Of a DNA stretch of 64,000 nt, positions 49,749 to 58,959 are shown piece after piece. The first letter of the stretch is position 1, and each line of letters starts with the position of its first letter. The position numbers were made by a program, and so were the translations under genes. The notes under the pieces are model-generated. The model did no database searches. It saw only the letters and a program-made list of their open reading frames with translations, and was not told the DNA's origin. Origin of the DNA: Oscillospiraceae bacterium (GTDB lineage: Bacteria > Bacillota > Clostridia > Oscillospirales > Oscillospiraceae); the NCBI GenBank assembly GCA_015068325.1, contig SVKQ01000002.1, positions 1 to 64,000 of the forward strand. The letters run 5' to 3'.

Positions 49749-50462
49749 ATGAACAACGAAATCCGGCAGGAAAACGAGAGGGAGCAGGAGAACACCGACA
49801 CACCGCAGCAGCAGATCGTGGACATGGGCTCCTCAGTGGTCAGCAACCGCCACGGTACCATCCACTGCCTGACCATTGTGGGTCAGGTGGAGGGCCACAT
49901 GCTGCTGCCCGGCAGCAGCAAGACCACCAAGTATGAGCATGTTTTGCCGCTGTTGGCGGCCATTGAGGAGTCTGACGAGGTGGACGGCCTGTTGGTGCTT
50001 TTGAACACAGTAGGCGGCGACATCGAGGCGGGACTGGCCATCGCCGAGCTGATTGCCGGCATGGAGACACCCACCGTGACGCTGGTGCTGGGCGGGGGAC
50101 ACTCTATCGGCATCCCGCTGGCGGTGTCCGGCAAGGTGACCATGATCGCGCCGTCGGCCTCCATGACCATCCACCCGGTGCGTATGTCCGGCACAGTGAT
50201 CGCCGCGCCGGCTACCTATCAGTATTTTGACCGCATCCAGGAGCGGATCATCGAGTTCGTAGCCAGGAACTCCAGCATCAGCGCCGACCGGTTCCGCGCA
50301 CTGATGCTGGCGACGGGCGACATGGCCAATGACGTGGGCAGCGTGGTCTACGGGGAGCAGGCGGTGGAGCTGGGCCTGATGGACAGGATCGGCACGCTGT
50401 CCGACGCGCTGCACAGTCTGTACGGGATGATTGACGGTAAAAAGGACGGAGAAGAGGGCTGA
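49749..50462 (+). CDS. ClpP-class serine protease, TepA/YmfB-like
   Basis: 237 residues of the ClpP/SppA crotonase-like fold. The nucleophile Ser is in G-G-G-H-S-I-G-I-P and the His in M-T-I-H-P-V-R. The N-terminal tail is charged. TepA-like proteins are proposed to help protein export or spore development in Bacillus. The ATG at 49749 follows AAAGGAGGG; a GTG six bases earlier is possible. It is a stand-alone gene ending at a hairpin that starts inside its last codons (50453). Confidence 0.88.
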   Translation: MNNEIRQENEREQENTDTPQQQIVDMGSSVVSNRHGTIHCLTIVGQVEGHMLLPGSSKTTKYEHVLPLLAAIEESDEVDGLLVLLNTVGGDIEAGLAIAELIAGMETPTVTLVLGGGHSIGIPLAVSGKVTMIAPSASMTIHPVRMSGTVIAAPATYQYFDRIQERIIEFVARNSSISADRFRALMLATGDMANDVGSVVYGEQAVELGLMDRIGTLSDALHSLYGMIDGKKDGEEG

Positions 50463-50483
50463 CCGGACGGCCGGCCCTCTTTT
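50453..50483 (+). terminator. Terminator of the tepA-like gene
   Basis: AGAGGGC (50453-50459) pairs with GCCCTCT (50474-50480), followed by TTTT; overlaps the stop codon. Confidence 0.65.
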
Positions 50484-50508
50484 GCGGGGAAAGCGCGGCA
50501 GGTTTTGC

Positions 50509-50537
50509 TTGAAAACGGAGGGGTTTCTTGCTATACT
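50509..50537 (+). promoter_or_regulatory. Promoter of the smc operon
   Basis: TTGAAA (50509-50514), 17-base spacer, TATACT (50532-50537). Confidence 0.65.
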
Positions 50538-50577
50538 AAACTAGATATAGAATGCGTGGAATATCGAGGTGAATGGA

Positions 50578-53500
50578 TTGTATCTTCGCGCTTTGGAAAT
50601 TCAGGGTTTTAAGTCTTTTCCCGACAAGACGGTGCTGAACTTCGGAGAGGACATCACGGCCATCGTGGGGCCCAACGGCTCCGGCAAGTCCAACATCGCC
50701 GACGCCATCCGCTGGGTCATGGGCGAGCAGAACAGCCGCCAGCTCCGCGGCAGCAAGATGGAGGACGTAATCTTCGGCGGCACCGAGAAGCGGGGTCCCA
50801 CCGGATTTGCCCAGGTGACGCTGGTTATCGATAACACGGAGCACATCTTCAACCGCGACGAGACGGAGGTGGCGGTGACCCGCCGCTACTACCGCAGCGG
50901 AAACAGCGAATACTACATCAACCGCCAGTCGGTGCGCTTGAAGGACGTGAACGAGCTGTTCATGGACACGGGCATGGGCCGGGAGGGCTATTCCATCATC
51001 GGCCAGGGCAAAATCGATGAGATCCTGTCCGTCAAATCCGGCGAACGGCGGGAGATTTTCGAAGAGGCCGCCGGCATCTCCAAATTTCGCCATCGCAAGG
51101 AGGAGGCGGAACACAAGCTGGAGCACACCGAGGAGAATCTGGTCCGCATCAACGACAAGATCGCGGAACTGGAACTGCAGGTGGAGCCCCTGCGGGAGCA
51201 GGCGGAGAAGGCCAAAAAGTATCTGATCCTGCGGGACGAGCTGCGGGTGCTGGAGATCAGTGTATGGCTGGAGAACCTGCAGAGCATCAAGGCCGCCGCG
51301 CTGAAGCTGCGGACGGACTGTGAAACGGCCCGGTCTGACAAGGAGACGGCCAAGGCGGCGGTGGACGCCGTCTACGACGAGGCCGAGGACTGCGCCGCCC
51401 GGGTGCAGGAGAACGATATCGCCGCCGAGGGCGTGCGGGCGCGGCTTTCGGAGCTGGAGGGCGCCGCCGCCGAACAGGACAGCGCTGCCCGGGTGCTGCA
51501 GACCGCCATGGAGCACAACGACGAGTCCCTGCACCGGTTGGAACTGGAGATGAGCGAAAGCGAAAACCGCACGGAGAATCTGCGGGGCCAGCTGGAGGAA
51601 AAGGCTCAGCGGTTGGAGGAGATCGCCGCGGAGACGGAAAGTCTGGAGCGGGAGATCGACGGGCTGCTGGCCCAGGTGCGCCAACTGGCAGAGAGCGCCG
51701 GCGCTGCCGAGCAGGAGGCTGTGGCGCTGCAGGCCCAGGAGACGCTGGCACTGTCTGCCGCGGCGGACGCGCGGGTGATTCTGTCCGCCCTGCAGGCCGG
51801 CGTGGACGGCATGGCCGAGCGCCGCGCCGCACTGGAGCGCGACATGGGCGAGGCGGTGCAGCGGCTCGCCTCCGCACAGGAGGAGGCCGGGGCCAACCGC
51901 CGTGCGCTGGAGGAGGCCCGGCAGGAGGCTCAGGCGGTGAGCAACATCATCCAGGGCCACAGCCTGAAGATGGACGGCCGCCGCAGACGTGCTGAGGAGG
52001 CCCGGGCAGCCAAGGTGCAGTTGACCATGGATGTGGGTGCTCTGGAAAACCGTATCCACCTGCTGACGGAGATGGAGAAGGAGTACGAGGGCTTCTCCAA
52101 AGCGGTCAAGACGGTGATGCAGGCGGCGGAGCGCCAGGCACTGCGGGGGATCCACGCACCGGTGGCCAGCCTGATGGCCACCGACGAGCCCTACACCGTA
52201 GCGCTGGAGATCGCCCTGGGCGCCGGCATGCAGAACATCGTGGTGGATCGGGAGGAGGACGCCAAGGCCGCTATCGGATATCTGAAACAGCGCGACGGCG
52301 GACGGGCCACCTTTCTGCCGCTGACCACCATCCGCGGCGACGTGCTGCGGGAAAAGGACGTGGAGAACGAATACGGCTTCGTGGGCATTGCCAGCGAATT
52401 GGCACACCACGACAAGCGATACGACGACATCTTCCGGAATCTGCTGGGACGCACCGTGGTGGTGGAAGATCTGGACTGCGGCATCGCCATGGCGCGGAAA
52501 TACGCCAACCGCTTCCGCATCGTGACGCTGGACGGGCAGGTCATCAACCGGGGCGGTTCCATGACCGGCGGCTCGGTGAGCCGCAGTACCGGCGTGCTGA
52601 GCCGTGCCAACGAGCTCAAGCGGCTGCAGGAGAATCTGGGCGGACTGCAGGAGCAGCTGCACCAGGCCGCGCAGCGAGCGGAGGAGACAGAGCGCGAGCT
52701 CCAGAAGGCGCAGTATGAGCTGGAGGTGGCCCGGGAACAGCAGCATAAGGCCGAGGACGACGTGATCGCCTTGGAAGGCACCCAGAAGCAGTACGATGTG
52801 CTGACGGGGGGCCTGGAGGCCAGCCGTGAGAGCATGGCTCGGGAACTGCAGGAGCTGGAGCGGCGCAGAGCTGCCGACGAGGAGCGTATGGAGCAGATGC
52901 GCCGGGAGATCCGGCGGCACGAGGACGAGGGCGACGCGCTGCGCCAACGGCGCGAGAGCAGCCAGGCGGGGCGCAGCGAACTGATGGAGCGCAGCACGAC
53001 CCTGTCCGGGCAGTTGAGCGAGAAACGGGAGCGACAGGCGGCTCTGGCCGCTGAGCATGCCGCCTCCCGGCTGGCGCTGGAGGACCTGCAGCGGCTACGG
53101 GGCGAACTGATGACCGACCGATCCGGCCGGGAGGAGTTGTGCCACCAGTTCCGGCAGGCCAATGAGCAGGCGCAGGCAGAGGCGGCGCAGCACAGCCGGG
53201 CCGCCGAAGAGCTGCGCCGGCAGGCGGAGGAGCAGCGCGCGCAGCTGCAGGCACTGACCCAGGAGAAGCTGACGCTGGAGGGGCGCCGCAGCGCCGCGAC
53301 CCGGGAAATCGAGGCGCGCAACGAGGTGCTGCTCAACTGTGAGCGGGAGTTGGCGCGGCTGGAACAGCGGCTCAATGCCAGCGCTATGGAGGAGAAGAAC
53401 ATCCTGGACAAGCTCTGGGAGCATTATGAGCTGAGCCACTCCGACGCCATGGAGCAGCGCATCGAGCTGGAGAGCGTAGCCAAGGCCACCCGCCGCATTG

Positions 53501-54147
53501 CGGAGCTGAACCGGAGCATCAAAGCGCTGGGCACCCCCAACATCGGCGCCATCGAGGAGTTCGACCGTGTGAACACCCGCTATACATACCTGTCCGAGCA
53601 GCGCACCGACGTGGAAAAGGCCAAGGAGGAACTGCTGGGCGTCATCGAGGAGATCACGAAACAGATGACGGTGATCTTCGCCGAGCAGTTCCGCCTGCTC
53701 AGCGACAGCTTCCAGGAGACGTTTCTGGAACTGTTCGGCGGCGGAAAGGCGCAGCTGGAACTGGAGGATGAGAACGACATCCTCAACTGCGGCATCGAGA
53801 TCAGGGTGCAGCCGCCCGGCAAGCAGCTTAAGACCATCACGTTGCTCTCCGGCGGCGAGAAGGCCTTTGTGGCCATCGCCCTGTATTTCGCCATTTTGAA
53901 GGTGCACCCCACGCCTTTCTGCGTTATGGACGAGATCGAGGCGGCGTTGGACGAGTCCAATGTGGTGCGCTTTGCCCGCTATATGCGGCGCGTGGCGGGG
54001 AAGACCCAGTTCATTGTCATCACCCACCGGCGCGGCACCATGGAGGAGGCCGACGTGCTCTATGGCGTGACCATGCAGGAGCGGGGCGTGTCCCTGGTGC
54101 TGACGGCCAACCTCAACGAGCTGGCCAAGGAGTATAAGATCAAGTAA
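50578..54147 (+). CDS. smc: Chromosome segregation protein SMC
   Basis: 1189 residues. N-terminal Walker A G-P-N-G-S-G-K-S-N, two long coiled coils (about 170-500 and 670-1020), a hinge (about 510-660) and the C-terminal signature L-L-S-G-G-E-K-A-F with Walker B V-M-D-E-I-E-A-A-L-D. It compacts and separates chromosomes with ScpA/B. The TTG at 50578 (MYLRALEIQGFKSF) is chosen because GAGGTG sits six bases before it and the protein then starts like other SMCs; a GTG at 50569 would overlap that site. Confidence 0.95.
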   Translation: MYLRALEIQGFKSFPDKTVLNFGEDITAIVGPNGSGKSNIADAIRWVMGEQNSRQLRGSKMEDVIFGGTEKRGPTGFAQVTLVIDNTEHIFNRDETEVAVTRRYYRSGNSEYYINRQSVRLKDVNELFMDTGMGREGYSIIGQGKIDEILSVKSGERREIFEEAAGISKFRHRKEEAEHKLEHTEENLVRINDKIAELELQVEPLREQAEKAKKYLILRDELRVLEISVWLENLQSIKAAALKLRTDCETARSDKETAKAAVDAVYDEAEDCAARVQENDIAAEGVRARLSELEGAAAEQDSAARVLQTAMEHNDESLHRLELEMSESENRTENLRGQLEEKAQRLEEIAAETESLEREIDGLLAQVRQLAESAGAAEQEAVALQAQETLALSAAADARVILSALQAGVDGMAERRAALERDMGEAVQRLASAQEEAGANRRALEEARQEAQAVSNIIQGHSLKMDGRRRRAEEARAAKVQLTMDVGALENRIHLLTEMEKEYEGFSKAVKTVMQAAERQALRGIHAPVASLMATDEPYTVALEIALGAGMQNIVVDREEDAKAAIGYLKQRDGGRATFLPLTTIRGDVLREKDVENEYGFVGIASELAHHDKRYDDIFRNLLGRTVVVEDLDCGIAMARKYANRFRIVTLDGQVINRGGSMTGGSVSRSTGVLSRANELKRLQENLGGLQEQLHQAAQRAEETERELQKAQYELEVAREQQHKAEDDVIALEGTQKQYDVLTGGLEASRESMARELQELERRRAADEERMEQMRREIRRHEDEGDALRQRRESSQAGRSELMERSTTLSGQLSEKRERQAALAAEHAASRLALEDLQRLRGELMTDRSGREELCHQFRQANEQAQAEAAQHSRAAEELRRQAEEQRAQLQALTQEKLTLEGRRSAATREIEARNEVLLNCERELARLEQRLNASAMEEKNILDKLWEHYELSHSDAMEQRIELESVAKATRRIAELNRSIKALGTPNIGAIEEFDRVNTRYTYLSEQRTDVEKAKEELLGVIEEITKQMTVIFAEQFRLLSDSFQETFLELFGGGKAQLELEDENDILNCGIEIRVQPPGKQLKTITLLSGGEKAFVAIALYFAILKVHPTPFCVMDEIEAALDESNVVRFARYMRRVAGKTQFIVITHRRGTMEEADVLYGVTMQERGVSLVLTANLNELAKEYKIK

Positions 54148-54167
54148 TCACAATCGGGAGGAACCAC

Positions 54168-55037
54168 ATGGGCCTATTCAGTAAAATCAAAAAGGCATGG
54201 GTCGACTATATCACCTGGGAGATGCCGGACGACGATTTCTTTGACGCACTGGAAGAGTCATTGATCCTGGCGGACATGGGCATGGAGCTGTCGGTCGGTG
54301 CAGTGGAGGAGCTGCGGCTGAAGGTCGCTAACAACCAGCTCCGGGGCGAGGAGATCAAAGAGGCGCTGCGTGACATCCTGCGGAAGAAGCTGGAGGCGGG
54401 CAATACAGCGCTGGATCTGTCCACCCGGCCCAGCGTGGTGCTGGTGATCGGCGTCAACGGCGTAGGCAAGACTACCTCTATCGGCAAGCTGGCCCACCGA
54501 CTGAAGGAGCAGGATGGAAAGAAGGTGCTGCTGTGCGCGGCGGATACGTTCCGGGCGGCGGCGGCTGACCAGCTGGAGATCTGGGCGGATCGGGCCGGCG
54601 TGGATATCGTGCGCCAGCACGAGGGCGCCGATCCCGGAGCGGTGCTGTTCGACGCGCTGCAGGCGGCCCGGGCCCGGGGCAGCGACGTGGTGCTGTGCGA
54701 CACCGCCGGGCGGCTGCACAACAAGCAGAATCTGATGAACGAGTTGGCCAAGCTCCGTAAGATTATCGACCGTGAGTGCCCGGACGCCGCCAAGGAGACG
54801 CTGCTGGTGCTGGATGCCACCACGGGCCAGAACGGGCTGATCCAGGCCCGGCAATTCAAGGAGACGGCCGGCCTCACCGGTATCATCCTCACCAAGCTGG
54901 ACGGAACGGCCAAGGGCGGCATCGTCGTCGCCATTGCCAGGGAACTGAGCGTGCCGGTGAAATACGTGGGACTGGGCGAGGGCCTGGACGACCTGCAGCC
55001 CTTCGACGCCGGGGAATTTGTCAGCGCACTGATCTGA
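54168..55037 (+). CDS. ftsY: Signal recognition particle receptor FtsY
   Basis: 289 residues, only the NG GTPase core without the long acidic N-terminal A domain. G motifs: G-V-N-G-V-G-K-T-T-S-I-G-K, A-D-T-F-R-A-A-A, D-T-A-G-R-L-H-N-K, T-K-L-D-G-T-A-K-G-G. It receives SRP-ribosome complexes at the membrane. It follows smc by 20 bases, the usual Firmicute order. Confidence 0.96.
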   Translation: MGLFSKIKKAWVDYITWEMPDDDFFDALEESLILADMGMELSVGAVEELRLKVANNQLRGEEIKEALRDILRKKLEAGNTALDLSTRPSVVLVIGVNGVGKTTSIGKLAHRLKEQDGKKVLLCAADTFRAAAADQLEIWADRAGVDIVRQHEGADPGAVLFDALQAARARGSDVVLCDTAGRLHNKQNLMNELAKLRKIIDRECPDAAKETLLVLDATTGQNGLIQARQFKETAGLTGIILTKLDGTAKGGIVVAIARELSVPVKYVGLGEGLDDLQPFDAGEFVSALI

Positions 55038-55050
55038 CGGAGGATCGACT

Positions 55051-55767
55051 ATGCGGAGAGACGGAAGAGCATATAATGAGTTGCGTCCGGTGACCATCAC
55101 CACCGGCTTTGTGAAATATGCCGAGGGCAGTGTGCTGATCCGGTGCGGCGACACCATGGTGCTGTGCTGCGCCTCCGTAGAGGACCGCGTGCCGCCCCAC
55201 GTGCGGCCCGGCTGCGGGTGGGTGACGGCGGAGTACTCCATGCTGCCCCGGGCCAACCGGGAGCGGAGCCGCCGGGACATCGACAAGCTGAAGCTGTCCT
55301 CCCGCAGCGCGGAGATCCAGCGGCTCATTGGCCGCAGTCTGCGCGCGGCGGTGGACCTGGAGGCGCTGGGCGAGCGCACGATCACCATCGACTGCGACGT
55401 GATCCAGGGGGACGGCGGCACCCGTACCGCCAGCGTTACCGGCGGCTTTGTCGCCCTGGCGCTGGCCTGCAAAAAGCTGGTGGAGAACGGTGAGCTGGGC
55501 CGCTCGCCCGTCCGGCACTATGTGGCCGGCGTCAGCGCCGGCATCGTGGAGGATCAACCGTTGCTGGACCTGCCCTACAGCGAGGACAGCCGAGCCCAGG
55601 TGGACCTGAACTGCGTGATGAACGATCTGGGTGAGATTATCGAACTGCAGGGCACCGGCGAGGGCCGTTCCTTCACCTTGCGGGAGCAGCAGGAGCTGGT
55701 GGAGCTGTGTGCCAAGGGCAACCGGGAGCTGATCGCCAGACAGAGGGAGATTCTGGGTGCGCTGTAA
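55051..55767 (+). CDS. rph: Ribonuclease PH
   Basis: 238 residues. Phosphorolytic 3' exoribonuclease for tRNA trimming. R-R-D-G-R-A-Y-N-E-L-R-P at the start, M-L-P-R-A-N-R-E-R-S and the phosphate-site R-T-A-S-V-T-G-G-F. GGAGGAT precedes the ATG. Together with rdgB and yhbY it forms an RNA/nucleotide housekeeping operon. Confidence 0.96.
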   Translation: MRRDGRAYNELRPVTITTGFVKYAEGSVLIRCGDTMVLCCASVEDRVPPHVRPGCGWVTAEYSMLPRANRERSRRDIDKLKLSSRSAEIQRLIGRSLRAAVDLEALGERTITIDCDVIQGDGGTRTASVTGGFVALALACKKLVENGELGRSPVRHYVAGVSAGIVEDQPLLDLPYSEDSRAQVDLNCVMNDLGEIIELQGTGEGRSFTLREQQELVELCAKGNRELIARQREILGAL

Positions 55768-55778
55768 GGAGGACCGAC

Positions 55779-56138
55779 ATGGAGTGCCCCTATTGCCACA
55801 AAGAGATGCGCCCCGGGTATATCCCCGGCTGGCGAGAGGCGGTGAAATGGATGCCGGCGGGTGTAGATCCCTCGCTGCCGACAAAGGAGGCCGTACCGCT
55901 GACCCACACGCCCTTTGTCACCCCGGCGGAGGCCGAGGCCCATTACTGCGCCGATTGCAGGGTGATCATCCTGCCGGTGCATGAGCTGGAAAACCGCTGG
56001 AACAACGTGAAGGAAAAGTGGAAGTACTTTACAGATATGATCGGCGAGGCCAGGGAGGCCCGCGACGAGCAGCGGGCGGAGAAACGGCGGGAGAAGTCCC
56101 GCGAGAGACGGAGGAAGAAGGACCCCTGGGAGGTTTGA
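55779..56138 (+). CDS. Small zinc-ribbon protein (PF20097-like)
   Basis: 119 residues. It begins M-E-C-P-Y-C-H-K-E-M and has a second pair C-A-D-C-R after residue 60, so four cysteines form a zinc ribbon. A middle part (GYIPGWREAVKWMPAG) fits the PF20097 family. The last 40 residues are strongly basic/acidic helix (AREARDEQRAEKRREKSRER). Function unknown; an RNA-binding or ribosome-linked role would fit its neighbours. GGAGGACC precedes the ATG, and rdgB starts at its stop. Confidence 0.75.
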   Translation: MECPYCHKEMRPGYIPGWREAVKWMPAGVDPSLPTKEAVPLTHTPFVTPAEAEAHYCADCRVIILPVHELENRWNNVKEKWKYFTDMIGEAREARDEQRAEKRREKSRERRRKKDPWEV

Positions 56139-56140
56139 TG

Positions 56141-56731
56141 ATGAAATTCGTATTGGCATCCCACAACCGCGGCAAGCTGCGGGAAATGCAGGAGATCCTG
56201 GCGGAGCTGGGCGTGGAGGTGGTGCTCCAGTCCGACGTGGGGCTGGATCTGGAGCCAGAGGAGACCGGCACCACCTTTGCTGAGAACGCCGCCATCAAGG
56301 CCCGGGCCGTCATGGAGGCCAGCGGCCTGCCGGCCATCGCCGACGACAGCGGGCTGTGTGTGCATGCCCTGGGCGGCGCGCCCGGCATCTACTCTGCCCG
56401 CTACGGCGGGCTGGACGACGACGCGGCCCGTTGCCGGCTGCTGCTGGCCAATCTGCGCGGCGCCACGGACCGGGGCGCACGGTTCCACTCGGCCATCGTG
56501 TGCGCGTTTCCCAACGGGGAGGTACTGCAGGCTGCGGGCGAGTGCGCCGGTACCATCGCTTTTGCTCCCATGGGCGCAGGCGGCTTCGGCTACGACCCGG
56601 TGTTTTTCGTGCCGGAGCTGCGCAAGACATTCGCCCAACTGACAGCGGAGGAGAAGAACGCCATTTCCCACCGCGGCAACGCACTGCGCGCTTTCGCGGC
56701 GGAGTTGAAAACATATCTGGAGAAGGACTGA
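56141..56731 (+). CDS. rdgB: XTP/dITP diphosphatase
   Basis: 196 residues. It removes non-canonical purine triphosphates. S-H-N-R-G-K-L-R-E, T-F-A-E-N-A-A-I-K-A, A-D-D-S-G-L, G-F-G-Y-D-P-V-F and S-H-R-G-N-A-L. Two adjacent ATGs exist (56138 and 56141); the second has better spacing to GGAGG. An open frame further upstream is shadow sequence. Confidence 0.95.
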   Translation: MKFVLASHNRGKLREMQEILAELGVEVVLQSDVGLDLEPEETGTTFAENAAIKARAVMEASGLPAIADDSGLCVHALGGAPGIYSARYGGLDDDAARCRLLLANLRGATDRGARFHSAIVCAFPNGEVLQAAGECAGTIAFAPMGAGGFGYDPVFFVPELRKTFAQLTAEEKNAISHRGNALRAFAAELKTYLEKD

Positions 56732-56732
56732 C

Positions 56733-57053
56733 ATGGAGCTGACAAGCAAGCAGAGAGCCCAGTTGAGGGGCATGGCCTCCACGCTGGACACCATCATCCA
56801 CATCGGCAAGGACGGCATCGGCGACAACTTGGTCAAGCAGGCCAACGACGCGCTGGAGGCCCGGGAACTCATCAAGGGTCGGGTGCTGGAAAACAGCATG
56901 TATACCGCCCGGGAGGCGGCGGAGGAGCTGAGCCGCGCCACCCGCAGCGAGGTGGTGCAGGTGATCGGCAGCAAATTCGTGCTGTTTCGCTACCAGCACA
57001 ACAAGGACAAGCGGAAGATCGAGCCGGTGCGGGATAGGAAGAAGAGCGTCTGA
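56733..57053 (+). CDS. yhbY: Ribosome assembly RNA-binding protein YhbY
   Basis: 106 residues of the CRM domain: L-T-S-K-Q-R-A-Q-L-R-G near the start, I-H-I-G-K-D-G-I and the G-x-x-G-like R-x-x-V-V-Q-V-I-G end strand. It binds pre-50S rRNA. The start codon follows the rdgB stop by one base, and the nadD frame starts two bases after its stop. Confidence 0.94.
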   Translation: MELTSKQRAQLRGMASTLDTIIHIGKDGIGDNLVKQANDALEARELIKGRVLENSMYTAREAAEELSRATRSEVVQVIGSKFVLFRYQHNKDKRKIEPVRDRKKSV

Positions 57054-57054
57054 T

Positions 57055-58617
57055 ATGCGGATCGGTATCTACGGGGGGACATTTAACCCCATCCACCGGG
57101 GCCACGTCACCGCGGCCCGGGCGGCCATGGAGCAACTGGGGTTGGACAGGCTACTGCTGATCCCGGACAATGTGCCGCCACACAAGGAGCTGCCGGAGGG
57201 CAGCCCCACCGGATCCCAGCGGCTGGAGATGGTCGCGCTGGCCACAGCGGAGATCGACCGCCGGGCAGAGGTGCTGGATATCGAGTTGCGCCGCACCGGC
57301 CGGAGCTACACCTGCGACACCATTCGCGCGCTGCACGAGCTGTATCCGGAGGACGAGCTGTGGCTGCTGATGGGCTCAGACATGTTTCTGTCCCTGCATA
57401 CCTGGTATCAGCCGGAGGTGATTCTGTCGCTGGCCGCTGTGGGTGCCTTCAGCCGAGTGGCAGGTGGGGAGGAGGACGATTTCGCCCGCCAGAAGGCGCA
57501 CTTGGAGCAGACCTTTGGGGCCCGGGTAGAGACACTCGTGAACCCGGAGGTCATCGAGGTGTCCTCCACGGAGCTGCGGAAGGCCCTGCGGCAGGGGAGC
57601 GGCCGAGAGTACCTGCCGGAGGCGGTATACGGCTACATCCTGCGGGAGGGACTGTACGGCGTCTCCTGCGACCTGAAGCACCTGACGCCGGAGGAGCTGC
57701 GACCCATCGCGCTGAGTTATCTCAAGCCAAAGCGGATGCCCCACGTGCTGGGCACGGAGACCACGGCTGCGGCGCTGGCGCAGAAATACGGCGCCGATGT
57801 GACCGATGCCCGGATAGCGGCGCTGCTCCACGACTGCACCAAAAAGCTGGACATGGATGAGCAGTTGGCCCTGTGCGAGCACTACGGGATCGAACTGGAC
57901 GACCTGGAGCGGCGGGCCCTGAAGCTGCTGCACAGCAAGACCGGCGCCGCCATTGCCCGGGACGTGTTCGGCGTGAAGGATGAGATCTACAGCGCGATCC
58001 TGTGGCACACCACCGGCAAGCCGGACATGACGCTGTTGGAAAAGGTCATCTATCTGGCCGACTACATCGAGCCCACCCGGGATTTCCCCGGCGTGGAGGA
58101 GCTGCGACGGGCCGTCTGGGAGGACCTGGACAAGGGCATGCTGATGGGCCTGAACGACACTATCCGCGAGATGGAGGAGCGGGGAAACCCGATACATGAA
58201 CACACGCGCATGGCGCGGGATTACTTACTGAAAGAGGGGAGCAACACCGTGAAGTCACCGAAGGAGCTGGCTATTCTGGCCGCCAGGGCGCTGAACGACA
58301 AGAAGGCAAAGGACATCCAGGTGCTGGAAATCACCGATCTGACCACGCTGGCGGATTATTTCGTCATCGCCACCGGCGCCAGCAATACCCAGATCAACGC
58401 ACTGGTGGACAACGTGGAGAAGATGCTCCATGAGCAGGCGGCGGAGGAGCCCCTGCACCGGGAGGGTTACCGGGGCGGCACGTGGGTGCTGCTGGACTAC
58501 GGCTGTATTGCCGTCCATGTGTTCAACGCTGAGAATCGGCAGTTCTACGACTTGGAGCGCTTGTGGAGGGATGGCCGGCAGGTGGATCTGACGGACGTAC
58601 TGGAAGAGCGGGAGTGA
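57055..58617 (+). CDS. nadD: NadD-YqeK-RsfS single reading frame (NaMN adenylyltransferase, HD hydrolase, ribosome silencing factor)
   Basis: 520 codons without a stop. Residues about 1-200 are NadD (G-G-T-F-N-P-I-H-R-G-H, L-M-G-S-D-M-F, I-E-V-S-S-T-E-L-R), which forms deamido-NAD. Residues about 205-395 are a YqeK-type HD phosphohydrolase (L-L-H-D-C-T-K-K, H-S-K-T-G-A, W-H-T-T-G-K, D-Y-I-E-P-T-R), which degrades diadenosine tetraphosphate. Residues about 399-520 are RsfS (LTTLADYFVIATG, VHVFNAENRQFYDLERLW). In relatives these are separate adjacent genes. A GTG at 58249 with GAGGGGAG before it gives a natural RsfS start, so RsfS may also be made by internal initiation. Confidence 0.9.
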   Translation: MRIGIYGGTFNPIHRGHVTAARAAMEQLGLDRLLLIPDNVPPHKELPEGSPTGSQRLEMVALATAEIDRRAEVLDIELRRTGRSYTCDTIRALHELYPEDELWLLMGSDMFLSLHTWYQPEVILSLAAVGAFSRVAGGEEDDFARQKAHLEQTFGARVETLVNPEVIEVSSTELRKALRQGSGREYLPEAVYGYILREGLYGVSCDLKHLTPEELRPIALSYLKPKRMPHVLGTETTAAALAQKYGADVTDARIAALLHDCTKKLDMDEQLALCEHYGIELDDLERRALKLLHSKTGAAIARDVFGVKDEIYSAILWHTTGKPDMTLLEKVIYLADYIEPTRDFPGVEELRRAVWEDLDKGMLMGLNDTIREMEERGNPIHEHTRMARDYLLKEGSNTVKSPKELAILAARALNDKKAKDIQVLEITDLTTLADYFVIATGASNTQINALVDNVEKMLHEQAAEEPLHREGYRGGTWVLLDYGCIAVHVFNAENRQFYDLERLWRDGRQVDLTDVLEERE

Positions 58618-58624
58618 TCTCCAC

Positions 58625-58653
58625 TTGACAAATCCGTTGGCCGCTCGTACAAT
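58625..58653 (+). promoter_or_regulatory. Promoter of leuS
   Basis: Consensus TTGACA (58625-58630), 17-base spacer, TACAAT (58648-58653), placed before the T-box leader. Confidence 0.8.
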
Positions 58654-58659
58654 AAGCAA

Positions 58660-58912
58660 GGTTATCATGTAAACAGCGAGGAAGGGAAAAAGGGCGGGAG
58701 CGTCTGCCCCAAGAGAGCCGGCGGAGGGTGCGAGCCGGCGGAGACGCCCGTCTTACTGGCCCCGGAGCCTCCCACCTGAATAGGGCGGGACGGACCGCGC
58801 CCCGTTACCGGCGCACAGCGAGGCCGCCTTTTGGGCGGTGAAGCAGGGTGGTACCGCGTGGACACAGCAACACGCCCCTGACCGACGTGTTCGGCCGGGG
58901 GCGTTTGCTTTG
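58660..58912 (+). promoter_or_regulatory. T-box riboswitch leader of leuS
   Basis: The 14-base T-box core AGGGTGGTACCGCG is at 58845-58858. Stem I shows the AGAGAGCCGG region and a GCGTCT/AGACGC arm; the specifier is tentatively CTT (Leu) in GTCTTACTGG near 58754. The terminator is CGCCCC...GGGGGCG (58873-58903) followed by TTTGCTTT. Uncharged tRNA-Leu pairing with specifier and T-box permits transcription of leuS. This explains the 340-base gap. Confidence 0.93.
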
Positions 58913-58959
58913 CATCAATGTTTATAAAGTAAAATTACTTTACAGTTAGGAGTGCAGGT

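Noticed and set aside
50536-53058. 840-codon minus-strand open frame opposite smc
   Set aside because: Composition artefact of GC-rich coding sequence; no ribosome site and no recognisable protein, while smc on the plus strand is certain.
58660-58912. Small reading frames in the leuS upstream region
   Set aside because: The region is fully explained by the T-box leader and terminator.
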